From positions 1-64,000 of IMG/VR virus record IMGVR_UViG_3300034121_000940: a stretch of 64,000 nt of DNA; one strand, given 5' to 3'. Within the stretch, counting starts at the first letter, position 1, and every line of letters starts with the position of its first letter. Under the pieces are notes generated by a model. That model had not been told where the DNA came from. It saw nothing but the letters and a program-made list of their open reading frames with translations, and searched no databases. Both the position numbers and the translations under genes were made by a program. Shown piece after piece: positions 10,139 through 19,239 of the stretch. The DNA is from a virus.

Positions 10139-13100
10139 TTATAATGTTTTAAATCCTGAATTTTTAGGAGCTTTACCAAATTTACTATTAAAAGACTTAA
10201 CAGCTTTTTCATTATTAGCACTATGAAACTTTTTGTATTCATCATCAAGTATTTCATTTGCTTCAGCAAATTTACCCATGATTTCATTAAGTTTGATATC
10301 TATCTGTTTTCCAAAAGGTTGTGCAATACTTGATTCTTTTATTTCATAATATTCACCATTTTCTTCAACACCTCTTAAAGTTGTAGTATAACGGTAATTA
10401 CCTGTAACATTATCTTTATCTAAAATTACTGAATGTCCATGAACTGGATCTACATATTGTATTTTTTTACCTGTATTTAATATGGCTTCTGTGGGAGTAA
10501 CTTTATTAGATTGAAACAAACTGTTTTTCCAACTACTGCTTGGAGCAATATATGTAATACCATTTGTTTTCAAATCTTCTATTACTTGTGCATCTGCTTT
10601 TGGATCAAAGTACTTTTCAATAATTTCATTAGGTATGTTTTTAAGTTTCATTGCACCTAAATCAGAATTTTCACCAGCAATCTGAGCTTGTATTAGTTTA
10701 AATACAGTAGGATTATTTTTTTGATTTTTATTTCTAGATAAATTAGATAAATCAAACAACATGTTTTTTAACTTGTTATTTAAATCTACATTTACTTCAT
10801 AATCAGGTTCATTAATATTACCCTTCAAAGAAACTCTATAGTTATTTTTATCTGCTTGATTGAAGTTAATTTTTCTTACATCTTCTAAAAACTGATTGAA
10901 TGAAGCTAAATTATCATCTTTTCTAAATAAGTCTACATTAATTGATGTAGATACAGCTCCTGTTGATGTTACACCATTTGCTGAACTTTTTACACTAGGT
11001 AAATAAGATAATAAACCTAATTTATGATCAGGATTTTTTACAATATTTTCATAAGTATTATTCATTTCACCTAATAAATCAGAAGCAGAAAATACATCAT
11101 ATACTAAACCAGCTACAGTAAGACCATTCATACCTGTTTTTTGAGCTAAACCTATTGCAGTAGGAATTGCTTTTATAGCTTTACCAGCTCTTTGAAAGAA
11201 TCCAGGAGGAGCCGCTTTTTTACCAGTTCTTTTTTCATAACTTGTTATTATATTATTCATCATATCTTCAAAGTCATCTGCTTCCCACACTTTACCAGTA
11301 ACATATTTTTTAAGATATTGATCAATAATGGTATATCTTAACCCTTTATCTTTAATACCACTAGTTTCTAATTTAGAACTTAAAGCACTTGCAATTTTAT
11401 TTTCATTTTCTTTTTTAATTTGTAAATGCACATCATAAAACATATGCATTTGATCAAGCTTATAACCAGTAATAGATGAATTCTTGTTATAAGAACGACC
11501 TGTTCCAGCATTATGTTTCAAAGCCCAAGCATCCATTCTCTTTTTATAATCAAAAATTTTAGCATTGACTGTTAAATCTCTAACCAGTTGTTGTCTTGTA
11601 CCAGCATCACTGTCATATTGATTTTTGATCTTATCCCACATTTTTTGACCCCATTCACGGTTTTGACCTAATAAATAACCTAAGTCACTTGGTGAAATCT
11701 CTTTAGCATCAATACCATTTTTAATTGTATTAATCCAAGTATCAACATAACCTGTTGACAATTTGTCAATATGTTCTGTTAAAACACTTCTGTTATACTT
11801 AACAGAATTTACTGAACGATCATCTGTTAAACCACCTTCACCACCTTCACCTAATTCTAATTCTTGTGGTGATCCTTTAACAGGAATAATGTTACCTGTT
11901 TGTGGATCAATTTCTGCATAACCATTATTTAATTGCCATTCAAGAATTTTGTTTTCTTTATCAGCATTAATTTTTGCTAATGCTCTTGCATCTGCTCTTT
12001 GGTTGTTAATCTCATCCCTTCTCATGGCATTTTGATTTCTTACCGTCTCAAGCCCTAAAGCATTTATTTCATTCTTATAGATCATGTCTTTTTTAGACAA
12101 AGCATCTGATGCAGAAAGAATATCTCTTTCAGCTAAATAACTAGAATGTAATCTATCAACATTCATTCTAGCTAACTCAATGTTATCTAAGTCTAATCCT
12201 TCAACACTAGTTATATCTCCTGAACTAACAGTCATTTTACCTGTTGGATCAAGCTCATCACTTAAATCTTTGTTATGCTTGTATACAATTTCATCTACTT
12301 GAATAGCTTGTGCAATTTTTTCTAAATATGCCGGTTGTGATGGATTAACATCACCATTGCTAATTGCATTTTCAACATTATTTTTTTGATTGGTAGATGC
12401 TGTAACCGCATCTTCAGCTTCTAATTCTTTTTGTTTAGTGTAATCTTTAAGAAATAAAAATTGTTCTTTCAAGTATTCTTTTTCTGCTAATAATTCATTG
12501 TTATTATATTTAGCAGCTCTTGCTTTAGCTTCATCTTTTCTTTTTACATATGCTTCTGTTGCATATTTCTTTTGTAAAGCAGGATCATTAATATACTCAG
12601 CATAAAACAATTTTTGTAATGTAGGAACAATAAGGTCTCCGTTTTTTTGTCTAACAGTATACATACCAGATTTGTCTGGTTGAGTAATATCAACAGACAA
12701 ATCATATTCTTTAGCTAAAGCTCTGTATTTTTCTAATGCATTTACATTTGGGGTATAAGATATATTTCCAAAACTTAAAACTTCAGAAGCATCTGCATTT
12801 TTAAATTCTTCTAATCTATAGTCCATATCTTTAACACCCACATCCCAATATGAAGCTCTATCATCTTTGTTTTTACTTGTAGCTAATGCAGTAGCTCTTG
12901 ACCTTTCATTTTTATAATTCTTGGTAAGAGCCATATCCTTCATTAAGTTTTTATTTTCATAGATAGGTCTAAAAACTTGTTTAGCTTGTTCAACATTTTG
13001 CTCAAGAGACAAATCTAAACCAGATACTCTCTTTAATTCATAATCTAAATTTTTAAGATAACTATCTTTCATTCTGTTACTGTCATCTCTAGTAACATCT

Positions 13101-13258
13101 TGATAATATAATTGTCCGTATAGATTATTTAATTGTTTATAATTTGTATCATACTGATTTTGCTTTGTCTGCAAAACATTATTATAAAAATTATAATCCG
13201 GCTGAAATGGTTGAAAGTCAGGAATATAATCTGTTACACCTGTAATATATGTACTCAT
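10139..13258 (-). CDS. Large virion cargo/ejection-type protein (1039 aa)
   Basis: The N-terminus is Tyr/Gln/Asn-rich (STYITGVTDYIPDFQPFQPD), followed by long charged alpha-helical stretches with many Lys/Glu/Asp residues. There is a possible hydrophobic helix near residues 690-720 (AGKAIKAIPTAIGLAQKTG onward). No catalytic motif is visible. It sits between the 1073-residue and 2442-residue proteins in a tightly spaced run of huge genes. In crAss-like phages the equivalent genes encode internal cargo proteins carried in the capsid and tail. A 60-base AT-rich gap precedes its ATG at 13258 and holds no hairpin I can see. Function beyond likely virion cargo is unknown. Confidence 0.75.
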   Translation of the reverse strand: MSTYITGVTDYIPDFQPFQPDYNFYNNVLQTKQNQYDTNYKQLNNLYGQLYYQDVTRDDSNRMKDSYLKNLDYELKRVSGLDLSLEQNVEQAKQVFRPIYENKNLMKDMALTKNYKNERSRATALATSKNKDDRASYWDVGVKDMDYRLEEFKNADASEVLSFGNISYTPNVNALEKYRALAKEYDLSVDITQPDKSGMYTVRQKNGDLIVPTLQKLFYAEYINDPALQKKYATEAYVKRKDEAKARAAKYNNNELLAEKEYLKEQFLFLKDYTKQKELEAEDAVTASTNQKNNVENAISNGDVNPSQPAYLEKIAQAIQVDEIVYKHNKDLSDELDPTGKMTVSSGDITSVEGLDLDNIELARMNVDRLHSSYLAERDILSASDALSKKDMIYKNEINALGLETVRNQNAMRRDEINNQRADARALAKINADKENKILEWQLNNGYAEIDPQTGNIIPVKGSPQELELGEGGEGGLTDDRSVNSVKYNRSVLTEHIDKLSTGYVDTWINTIKNGIDAKEISPSDLGYLLGQNREWGQKMWDKIKNQYDSDAGTRQQLVRDLTVNAKIFDYKKRMDAWALKHNAGTGRSYNKNSSITGYKLDQMHMFYDVHLQIKKENENKIASALSSKLETSGIKDKGLRYTIIDQYLKKYVTGKVWEADDFEDMMNNIITSYEKRTGKKAAPPGFFQRAGKAIKAIPTAIGLAQKTGMNGLTVAGLVYDVFSASDLLGEMNNTYENIVKNPDHKLGLLSYLPSVKSSANGVTSTGAVSTSINVDLFRKDDNLASFNQFLEDVRKINFNQADKNNYRVSLKGNINEPDYEVNVDLNNKLKNMLFDLSNLSRNKNQKNNPTVFKLIQAQIAGENSDLGAMKLKNIPNEIIEKYFDPKADAQVIEDLKTNGITYIAPSSSWKNSLFQSNKVTPTEAILNTGKKIQYVDPVHGHSVILDKDNVTGNYRYTTTLRGVEENGEYYEIKESSIAQPFGKQIDIKLNEIMGKFAEANEILDDEYKKFHSANNEKAVKSFNSKFGKAPKNSGFKTL

Positions 13259-13318
13259 AGCTAATTTTTTCTATTGTAAATCTATAAAATTTTTATTTTC
13301 TCAGTAAATGTCAAAAGT

Positions 13319-16300
13319 TTAGAGTATAAATGGATAAGTTACATCACCATAAACAAATCCTCCTTCTTTAGCATTATGTGCATCAAAAGCACTTCTACCA
13401 GAGTTACCTCCACCTGAAGGAGCATTTTTCATCTTATCAGACACACATCTTTGAATTGTTGGTTCATCTTTATAACGCTTAGAACATTCTTCATAAAATG
13501 CTTGCTCATTATCTCCAGACATTTCAGGTTTAACTTGTTTAGCTTTAGTTTCATCAAATGTAACACGACCTCCACTTGGAGCATCAACTTGATATTGTGG
13601 ATACAATTGATTTAAAGCATCTGTTTTCATCATGTTTGTTATACCTGATGTAGTTTGATTCAGTAAGTTATTTCTTAATGCTCTCTTAGTATTATCATAC
13701 TGTTGATTAGAAATAGTATTCTGATCATATAATTTTTGTTGAGCAGCAGTATTTAATTGTTGTTCCTGATTTTCAACATTAGCAATATTAGTTTCAAACT
13801 GATTAGCTAAGTTTACATTAGCATTATTATATTTAGCCATTACATCAGCAGCATTTTTACTTGCCGCTCCCATAACACCAGATGCTCTAGCAGATAATGC
13901 TTGTGGTCCTGCAAACTGTGCAAGAGCTTGACTTTGTATATTAGCTTGTTCAGCATTAGCAGCTAGTTCTCTTGTTGGATCTAAGAATGTAGGTTTTGGT
14001 GTTTTTAAATCATACTTAGCAGCCCAAGGCATGTATTTCTTAGCACCCATCAAATCACCAAAAGCACCAGCTATTTTCATTTTATCTTGCAACCACATTT
14101 CAGGTTCAGTTTCTTGAGCAGCAACAGCAGGAGCTTCACCTTTTTCTTCACAAGGAGGACATGTACCATCAGCATTTTTTTCTGGAACATATTTACTTCC
14201 ATCAGCTTTAATACATTCAGGACATGGATTAGCTGCCGCAGCTTCTTCTTTCTTTTCTTCAGGTAAATTTTCAAATGTACCTGTATCAACAGCAGGATAA
14301 ATTGATTGCCCTAACTGTGTATTTCCTGAGTAACCTTCAACAGCAGATAATGCTTTATATTCATCACCATATTTTTGTGCCATAAATGGATTGTCTTTAG
14401 CACCACTAAGAACTTCTCTACTATTAACACCTTTTCCTAATAATTGATGCATTGCATATGTATCATCATCATTAAATTTATCATATTTACCAGCTTTTTT
14501 ATCTTGTTGCATTCTAGCAATACCATGATAAGCAGCTTGTTCAATTCCTGTATCAAGACTTCTATCATCATGTATCTTAACACCTAAATTTTTTGCAATA
14601 GCTTTTTTATCTGTGAAACCTTTAGCTTTGTATTCTTTTAATTTTTTTTCTGCTTCAGCTCTATCAACACCACTCTTTACCATTTCATCAACACTCTTTA
14701 AACCTGAAGCATCATCTTTTAGATAATGAGTTTCTATACCAGCTTGTTTAATTTTATCTGCTCTTTCTTCACTGTTTAAAAAACCATCTATTAATTGTTG
14801 ATCATTTGGGGTTTTCTTTTTATACTGATCTCTTATATTTGGTGATGCTACATCTCTATCTTGAAGGGCTTCACGAGTTTTTTCAAGAAATTGTTTTCTA
14901 ACTTCTGATTTAGGATTAGAAAATTCTTTTCTTAAATATTTCATTTTTGTATCACTGATAGCTTTAAGATCTGATAAAGATAAATTTTCCTTTTTGCTTG
15001 GTGGTGTATATTTAGCAGGCTTACCATTCAGCATTATTTTTGGTTCTTGACCTTTATTTCTTTCTTTCCACATATAGTATTTTTTATTAGCTGTTTCAGG
15101 ATCTAAACCTGTAACATCTAATGTACCATCAGCAGCTGGAGCACCTCCTGCAGGACTAGTAGAGCTAGCACCTTCATCACCTTGATATGTTCTTAAAGCA
15201 CCTCCTCTAGCATACATAGGAGATTTAGATCTACCCATATAGTTTCTAGGATTAGCTCCCATAGCCATACCATATTCTGCTTCAGGTATATCTTCTTCAT
15301 ATGGAAAATCATAACCACCCATAGCCATACCATACTGAGCCATTTCCAATTGTTCACATGGTACACATTTCTTTTGTGATACACCTTGTACAATTACTTT
15401 TTTCATACAAGGACAGTTTTCTAAATTTTTTTTATATTTTTCTAAATAGTTTTCTGGTGTTGATTGTTTATGTGGTAAAGGTTCACCAGTTTCAGGATCA
15501 AAGTATGTTCCATGATCTTTAGGATTTATTTCTTCTATTAAATCATTATATTTTTTAATTTGATCTTTATTCAGTGGTCCTTCTCCAACTGGAATACTTT
15601 CAGTTTTACCTTTTAATTCATTATATTTTTGAACAGCTTTAAGATACTCTTGCATACCAGGTTGATTTCTATCATAATTAATATTATCAATCTTAGTTGG
15701 ATCTAATTCTATACCTAATTGAGCAAAAGGTAAAGTATAACCACCCATAGACATACCGTACTGTGCAGTAGGTTGAGCAATTGGTTGTCCTTCATTCATC
15801 TCTTCAGCTTGAGCATATTGTTGAGCAAAGTCTGGATCTTGTTCTTCAGTATTTTGAAGTTCTTCTGCTTGTTTTATTTTAGCATCTATTTTACTTTCAA
15901 ATTGTTTGATAGAAGGATCAACAAATGTTTCTTCAGTATATTGATTTTCTGCAGTCATAGGTTGTGCTACAGCTGGCATACCTTGAGGGAATCCTTTCTT
16001 ACCTTCTTGTACTAATGCTAAAGCAGCAAGTTTAGTCTGATAATTTTTAATCATCAGCTCTGCAGTTTTTCTATCTATATGATCAGAGTCTGGATCTTGA
16101 AGAATCTTTCTGTATTTCTCAATGTCATATTGTTTAGCAAGTTCAGCAGGAGTATAACTTTTCTTACCCGACTTACCTTTACCAAACATTTGTAAGAACT
16201 CAGGTTCTTTAATGTTCATACCTCTGAAGTCACTGTATATAAAAGTGTCATCAGGTAAGTTTAATGGAACACCACCACCAGAGTGTCTTGGACCTTTGAT

Positions 16301-16540
16301 AGTTTTGTGTTCTGGCATTCCATCACCATTGATATCACCATATACAGTTTCACCACCTTCAGCTTCAAGATTAGCTTCTTCTCTAGGAACAGCAGTAATA
16401 TATTTGCTGACTCTCAGTTTTGGTTTACCAATATAAGTATTATAGTCTGCACCACCCATTGCTGGTACATCATTAGCTAAAGAACCTTGTACTTGGTATC
16501 CTGTTCTAGCTTGCGGTAGTTTTTTAATTCTTACTTTCAT
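13319..16540 (-). CDS. Large cargo-type protein with QYGMxMGG repeats and paired Cys knuckles (1073 aa)
   Basis: The protein opens with a basic tail and LPQARTG at residues 8-14, close to the KAQxG motif of other proteins here. A QYGMSMGGY-type element recurs at residues 260, 402 and 422 (the last as EYGMAMG). Two paired-cysteine motifs are present: CPC (376-378) with CVPC (392-395), and CPEC (773-776) with CPPC (794-797). Each could hold one zinc ion or form disulfides. The C-terminal third is Ala/Gln/Asn-rich helix. Its ATG at 16540 is 4 bases after the upstream stop. An internal virion protein is the likely role from position, since neighbours on both sides are large cargo-type proteins. 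I recognise no enzyme signature. Confidence 0.75.
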   Translation of the reverse strand: MKVRIKKLPQARTGYQVQGSLANDVPAMGGADYNTYIGKPKLRVSKYITAVPREEANLEAEGGETVYGDINGDGMPEHKTIKGPRHSGGGVPLNLPDDTFIYSDFRGMNIKEPEFLQMFGKGKSGKKSYTPAELAKQYDIEKYRKILQDPDSDHIDRKTAELMIKNYQTKLAALALVQEGKKGFPQGMPAVAQPMTAENQYTEETFVDPSIKQFESKIDAKIKQAEELQNTEEQDPDFAQQYAQAEEMNEGQPIAQPTAQYGMSMGGYTLPFAQLGIELDPTKIDNINYDRNQPGMQEYLKAVQKYNELKGKTESIPVGEGPLNKDQIKKYNDLIEEINPKDHGTYFDPETGEPLPHKQSTPENYLEKYKKNLENCPCMKKVIVQGVSQKKCVPCEQLEMAQYGMAMGGYDFPYEEDIPEAEYGMAMGANPRNYMGRSKSPMYARGGALRTYQGDEGASSTSPAGGAPAADGTLDVTGLDPETANKKYYMWKERNKGQEPKIMLNGKPAKYTPPSKKENLSLSDLKAISDTKMKYLRKEFSNPKSEVRKQFLEKTREALQDRDVASPNIRDQYKKKTPNDQQLIDGFLNSEERADKIKQAGIETHYLKDDASGLKSVDEMVKSGVDRAEAEKKLKEYKAKGFTDKKAIAKNLGVKIHDDRSLDTGIEQAAYHGIARMQQDKKAGKYDKFNDDDTYAMHQLLGKGVNSREVLSGAKDNPFMAQKYGDEYKALSAVEGYSGNTQLGQSIYPAVDTGTFENLPEEKKEEAAAANPCPECIKADGSKYVPEKNADGTCPPCEEKGEAPAVAAQETEPEMWLQDKMKIAGAFGDLMGAKKYMPWAAKYDLKTPKPTFLDPTRELAANAEQANIQSQALAQFAGPQALSARASGVMGAASKNAADVMAKYNNANVNLANQFETNIANVENQEQQLNTAAQQKLYDQNTISNQQYDNTKRALRNNLLNQTTSGITNMMKTDALNQLYPQYQVDAPSGGRVTFDETKAKQVKPEMSGDNEQAFYEECSKRYKDEPTIQRCVSDKMKNAPSGGGNSGRSAFDAHNAKEGGFVYGDVTYPFIL
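15258..15766 (-). repeat. Three QYGMxMGG peptide repeats in a cargo-type protein
   Basis: The DNA CCCATAGCCATACCATA and close variants occur at about 15258-15274, 15318-15334 and 15744-15759, encoding Q/E-YGM-A/S-MG at residues 422, 402 and 260. The tracts are imperfect, so they are old. Confidence 0.75.
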
Positions 16541-16544
16541 CTTA

Positions 16545-19181
16545 TTAAGATTCTAAATATTCAACTTCTCCTCCGTTAGCAAGGAATGCTTCTAATTCTT
16601 CTGGTGTCATGTCTACTTCATCACCTTCAGTATAACCACCTTGTTCCATATAACCACCTGACTGACCATATGCAAATCTACCCATAGTTTCTTGACCGGT
16701 TTGATCAGGTCTAAACATACCTGTTTGTTGACCATATGCTACATAATCACCTCTATCTTTATTAGTAGATGCACCATAAAGATTATCAGAAGTAAAATTA
16801 TTAGCATACATCTCAGCTTGTTTCTTATTAGCATCAATATCTGACATAATACCTGTAAACATATCAATGCCAGAATTTAATTTATTAACAAAATTCTGAC
16901 CATCAAACTCTCTTTTTCTTTGTACATCTTGAGCAACTAAAGTGTCATCAGCAGGATTTCCAAAATCTTCAGAAGTAATTGTTTGACCTTTAGTTTGATT
17001 AGGATCCATTTCAACTGTTTTAACTTTTCCAGCATCAGGATTAGTTGGTACATTTTGATTCATGAATGAAGCAGAAGAACCCATTAATGTATTTGGATTT
17101 TCTTGTGGTTTCAACATACCTACTAAATTACCTGAAGTTGCAGTAGGATCAGATGCAGCAGATAATTTATTTGTAGGAGATTTAACAGCTCCTGCAATTT
17201 GGTATTTACCAAGTACACCACCATAACTAAAACCACGTTTACTTCTAATCATACTTTGCTCAAACATATCAGCTTCTTCAGCTTCTTGAGCTTCTCTTTC
17301 AGCTTCTTCCTGTGCTATGGTATCTTTTGATTTACCCTGTATAAATTGATGTAAAGTAGTTGGATACATTTCTGATAAAACCTGATTTTCTTGTTTTGTT
17401 GGTATAAATTCTTTTAAATTTTCATACTTAATAGGTTGATACTCTGGGAATTCAATACTATTTACATCTGGTAACTCACTGTTTGAAGTTTGTGCATATT
17501 GATTCATTATAAGATCTTCTAATGCAGGCATCTCAGGTAATTCTGGTACAGAAACTAATCTAGGTAAATCATAAGCTTTACCCTTTGAATCATGTGTTTT
17601 TATAACAACAGCTTCATATGGTGATGGTGAAGAATAATCAGTACCATTGTTTCTTAAATCTCTTTTTAGATCCTTCTCAGAATCATACATGTATTTTTCA
17701 GGAGACTTTTTATCAAAATCAGCTTGTCTTCTAGTTTGTTCAACACCTCTTTCAAATTCTCTACCTAGTTGTCTTTCACCTCTTTTTATTTGTCTTTTTG
17801 CTTTAGCTGGTAAACTATCCCATAATTCTTCAGACATACCATGTTTTTGATCTTTGGCAACAGCTTTTTCATAAGCAGCTTTAATCTCTTGTCCAGGTGT
17901 ATTTGGAACTTGCTTACCAGTTCCTTTACTATAATAGTCAGTCCATTCTTTTGGTCTACCTAATATACCTCTTTTATGTACAGTTCTTGCTACAGGAGTT
18001 AATCCAGATACAGGATCTTTATACAAAGCACCAGTCTTAACATCATATGGATTATTTGCAATATAATTTTCCTTTCCTAAAATTGCATCTCCTAATTTAT
18101 TAATAAAACCTTTTTGAGCTTGAGGCATATCAAAACCACCATAGTTAAACATGTCAGGTTGATTCTCTCCTATATAACCACCTTGTTGAGCAACCGGTTC
18201 AAATGATCCCATCTGACTTCCTTTTTTTCTACTTGCAGCAAGTTCTTGTGCAGATTGAATTAATTCAGGATTTTTAGAATTCATCATTTTTTCATACAAT
18301 GCATCTACAGCAGCTTTAGTAGAAATTTCTTTTAGCTTATCAGTAAATTGACTTTTTATTTTTGATACATCATCAGTAAGAGTATCTTTCTTATTACCTT
18401 GACCTATACTTTTAGATTCTTCAGCATCACCACCTTCTTGTTTTCTAACAAGTGCTAATACATTTTTAGTAAAGTTCTTTTTAGAACCACCATGTTTGTA
18501 ATAACCCGCATCATCACCTAGCATATCCCATTCTATAGGAGTGTAATCTGCTGTATACTCACTAATATCTTTTCCAAAATCAGAAAAGTCATCAGCTTTA
18601 TCTGCAGTATTTGCTACAAAATTAGAAAGTGTAGCAAGTCTATCTTCTAAACTAACATCTTCATCTTCATTAGAACTTAACTGATCATATGAAATTATTC
18701 CACCATCTTGAAATTCTGCTTCACTATTAGCAATTACATCTGGCTCTTCTTCATTAGCATAACTGTTATAATAATCCATAGCAGGATTACTTTCTTCCTC
18801 TTCTTCTGCTGGTTGTTCTTCTATTGATTGATATTCTGTTTGACCTATTTTTGATTCTTCAGCTTTGCCTTGTTCTTCTTCAGGTTGCTCTTCTTCTTCT
18901 GGAGCTTCCATCTCTTGCATAGCTTGAGTTAAAATAGGATATGCTATTTCTTTAGGTATACCTTTTGAAATCAATAACTTATAAACTTCTTCAGGTTCCA
19001 TATCATTGCTCAAGGCACCAGTTACATATTGTTTTAAGGCTTCCATTTGTTTTTGAGCCATTACATTTTCACTGGTAGTTTCAGCACCCATTTGAGCTTT
19101 TTGTAAAAACTTTTTTGTCTTGTTTATATATTCACCTTGTCCATTTGGAGCTTTGTAAATTCTAACAGTTCTTCTTTCCAT
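16545..19181 (-). CDS. Acidic Gln/Glu-rich cargo-type protein ending in a GG module (878 aa)
   Basis: The N-terminus is basic and carries KAQMGAE at residues 28-34. An acidic Glu-rich region (about 90-170) follows, then several short Gly-Gly tags such as FQDGGII, YKHGGSK, VAQQGGYIG and AQKGFINK. The last 31 residues (848-878) hold a GG..VDMTPEELEAF..GGEVEY module that also occurs twice in the upstream 904-residue protein. The composition suggests a largely disordered protein with short binding or processing tags. The start at 19181 is preceded by a 58-base gap with a TAGTATATTAAATTATAA element. Virion cargo is inferred from position; no known domain is evident. Confidence 0.75.
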   Translation of the reverse strand: MERRTVRIYKAPNGQGEYINKTKKFLQKAQMGAETTSENVMAQKQMEALKQYVTGALSNDMEPEEVYKLLISKGIPKEIAYPILTQAMQEMEAPEEEEQPEEEQGKAEESKIGQTEYQSIEEQPAEEEEESNPAMDYYNSYANEEEPDVIANSEAEFQDGGIISYDQLSSNEDEDVSLEDRLATLSNFVANTADKADDFSDFGKDISEYTADYTPIEWDMLGDDAGYYKHGGSKKNFTKNVLALVRKQEGGDAEESKSIGQGNKKDTLTDDVSKIKSQFTDKLKEISTKAAVDALYEKMMNSKNPELIQSAQELAASRKKGSQMGSFEPVAQQGGYIGENQPDMFNYGGFDMPQAQKGFINKLGDAILGKENYIANNPYDVKTGALYKDPVSGLTPVARTVHKRGILGRPKEWTDYYSKGTGKQVPNTPGQEIKAAYEKAVAKDQKHGMSEELWDSLPAKAKRQIKRGERQLGREFERGVEQTRRQADFDKKSPEKYMYDSEKDLKRDLRNNGTDYSSPSPYEAVVIKTHDSKGKAYDLPRLVSVPELPEMPALEDLIMNQYAQTSNSELPDVNSIEFPEYQPIKYENLKEFIPTKQENQVLSEMYPTTLHQFIQGKSKDTIAQEEAEREAQEAEEADMFEQSMIRSKRGFSYGGVLGKYQIAGAVKSPTNKLSAASDPTATSGNLVGMLKPQENPNTLMGSSASFMNQNVPTNPDAGKVKTVEMDPNQTKGQTITSEDFGNPADDTLVAQDVQRKREFDGQNFVNKLNSGIDMFTGIMSDIDANKKQAEMYANNFTSDNLYGASTNKDRGDYVAYGQQTGMFRPDQTGQETMGRFAYGQSGGYMEQGGYTEGDEVDMTPEELEAFLANGGEVEYLES
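16548..16640 (-). repeat. GG module at the C-terminus of the 878-aa protein
   Basis: Residues 848-878 read GG..VDMTPEELEAF..GGEVEY. It parallels two modules in the upstream 904-residue gene. Confidence 0.6.
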
Positions 19182-19190
19182 GTGTAAAGA

Positions 19191-19216
19191 TTATAATTTA
19201 ATATACTAAAAATAAA
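19191..19216 (-). promoter_or_regulatory. Recurrent TAGTATATTAAATTATAA element before the 878-aa gene
   Basis: The minus strand reads TTTATTTTTAGTATATTAAATTATAA about 10 bases before the ATG at 19181. It shares 15 bases with the element before the scaffold-like gene. Confidence 0.38.
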
Positions 19217-19239
19217 TTTATTGTTTAAACTTTAAAAAT

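Noticed and set aside
16490-16540. LPQARTG as a sortase-type LPxTG signal
   Set aside because: It is at the N-terminus, is not followed by a membrane segment and charged tail, and the spacing is wrong for LPxTG.
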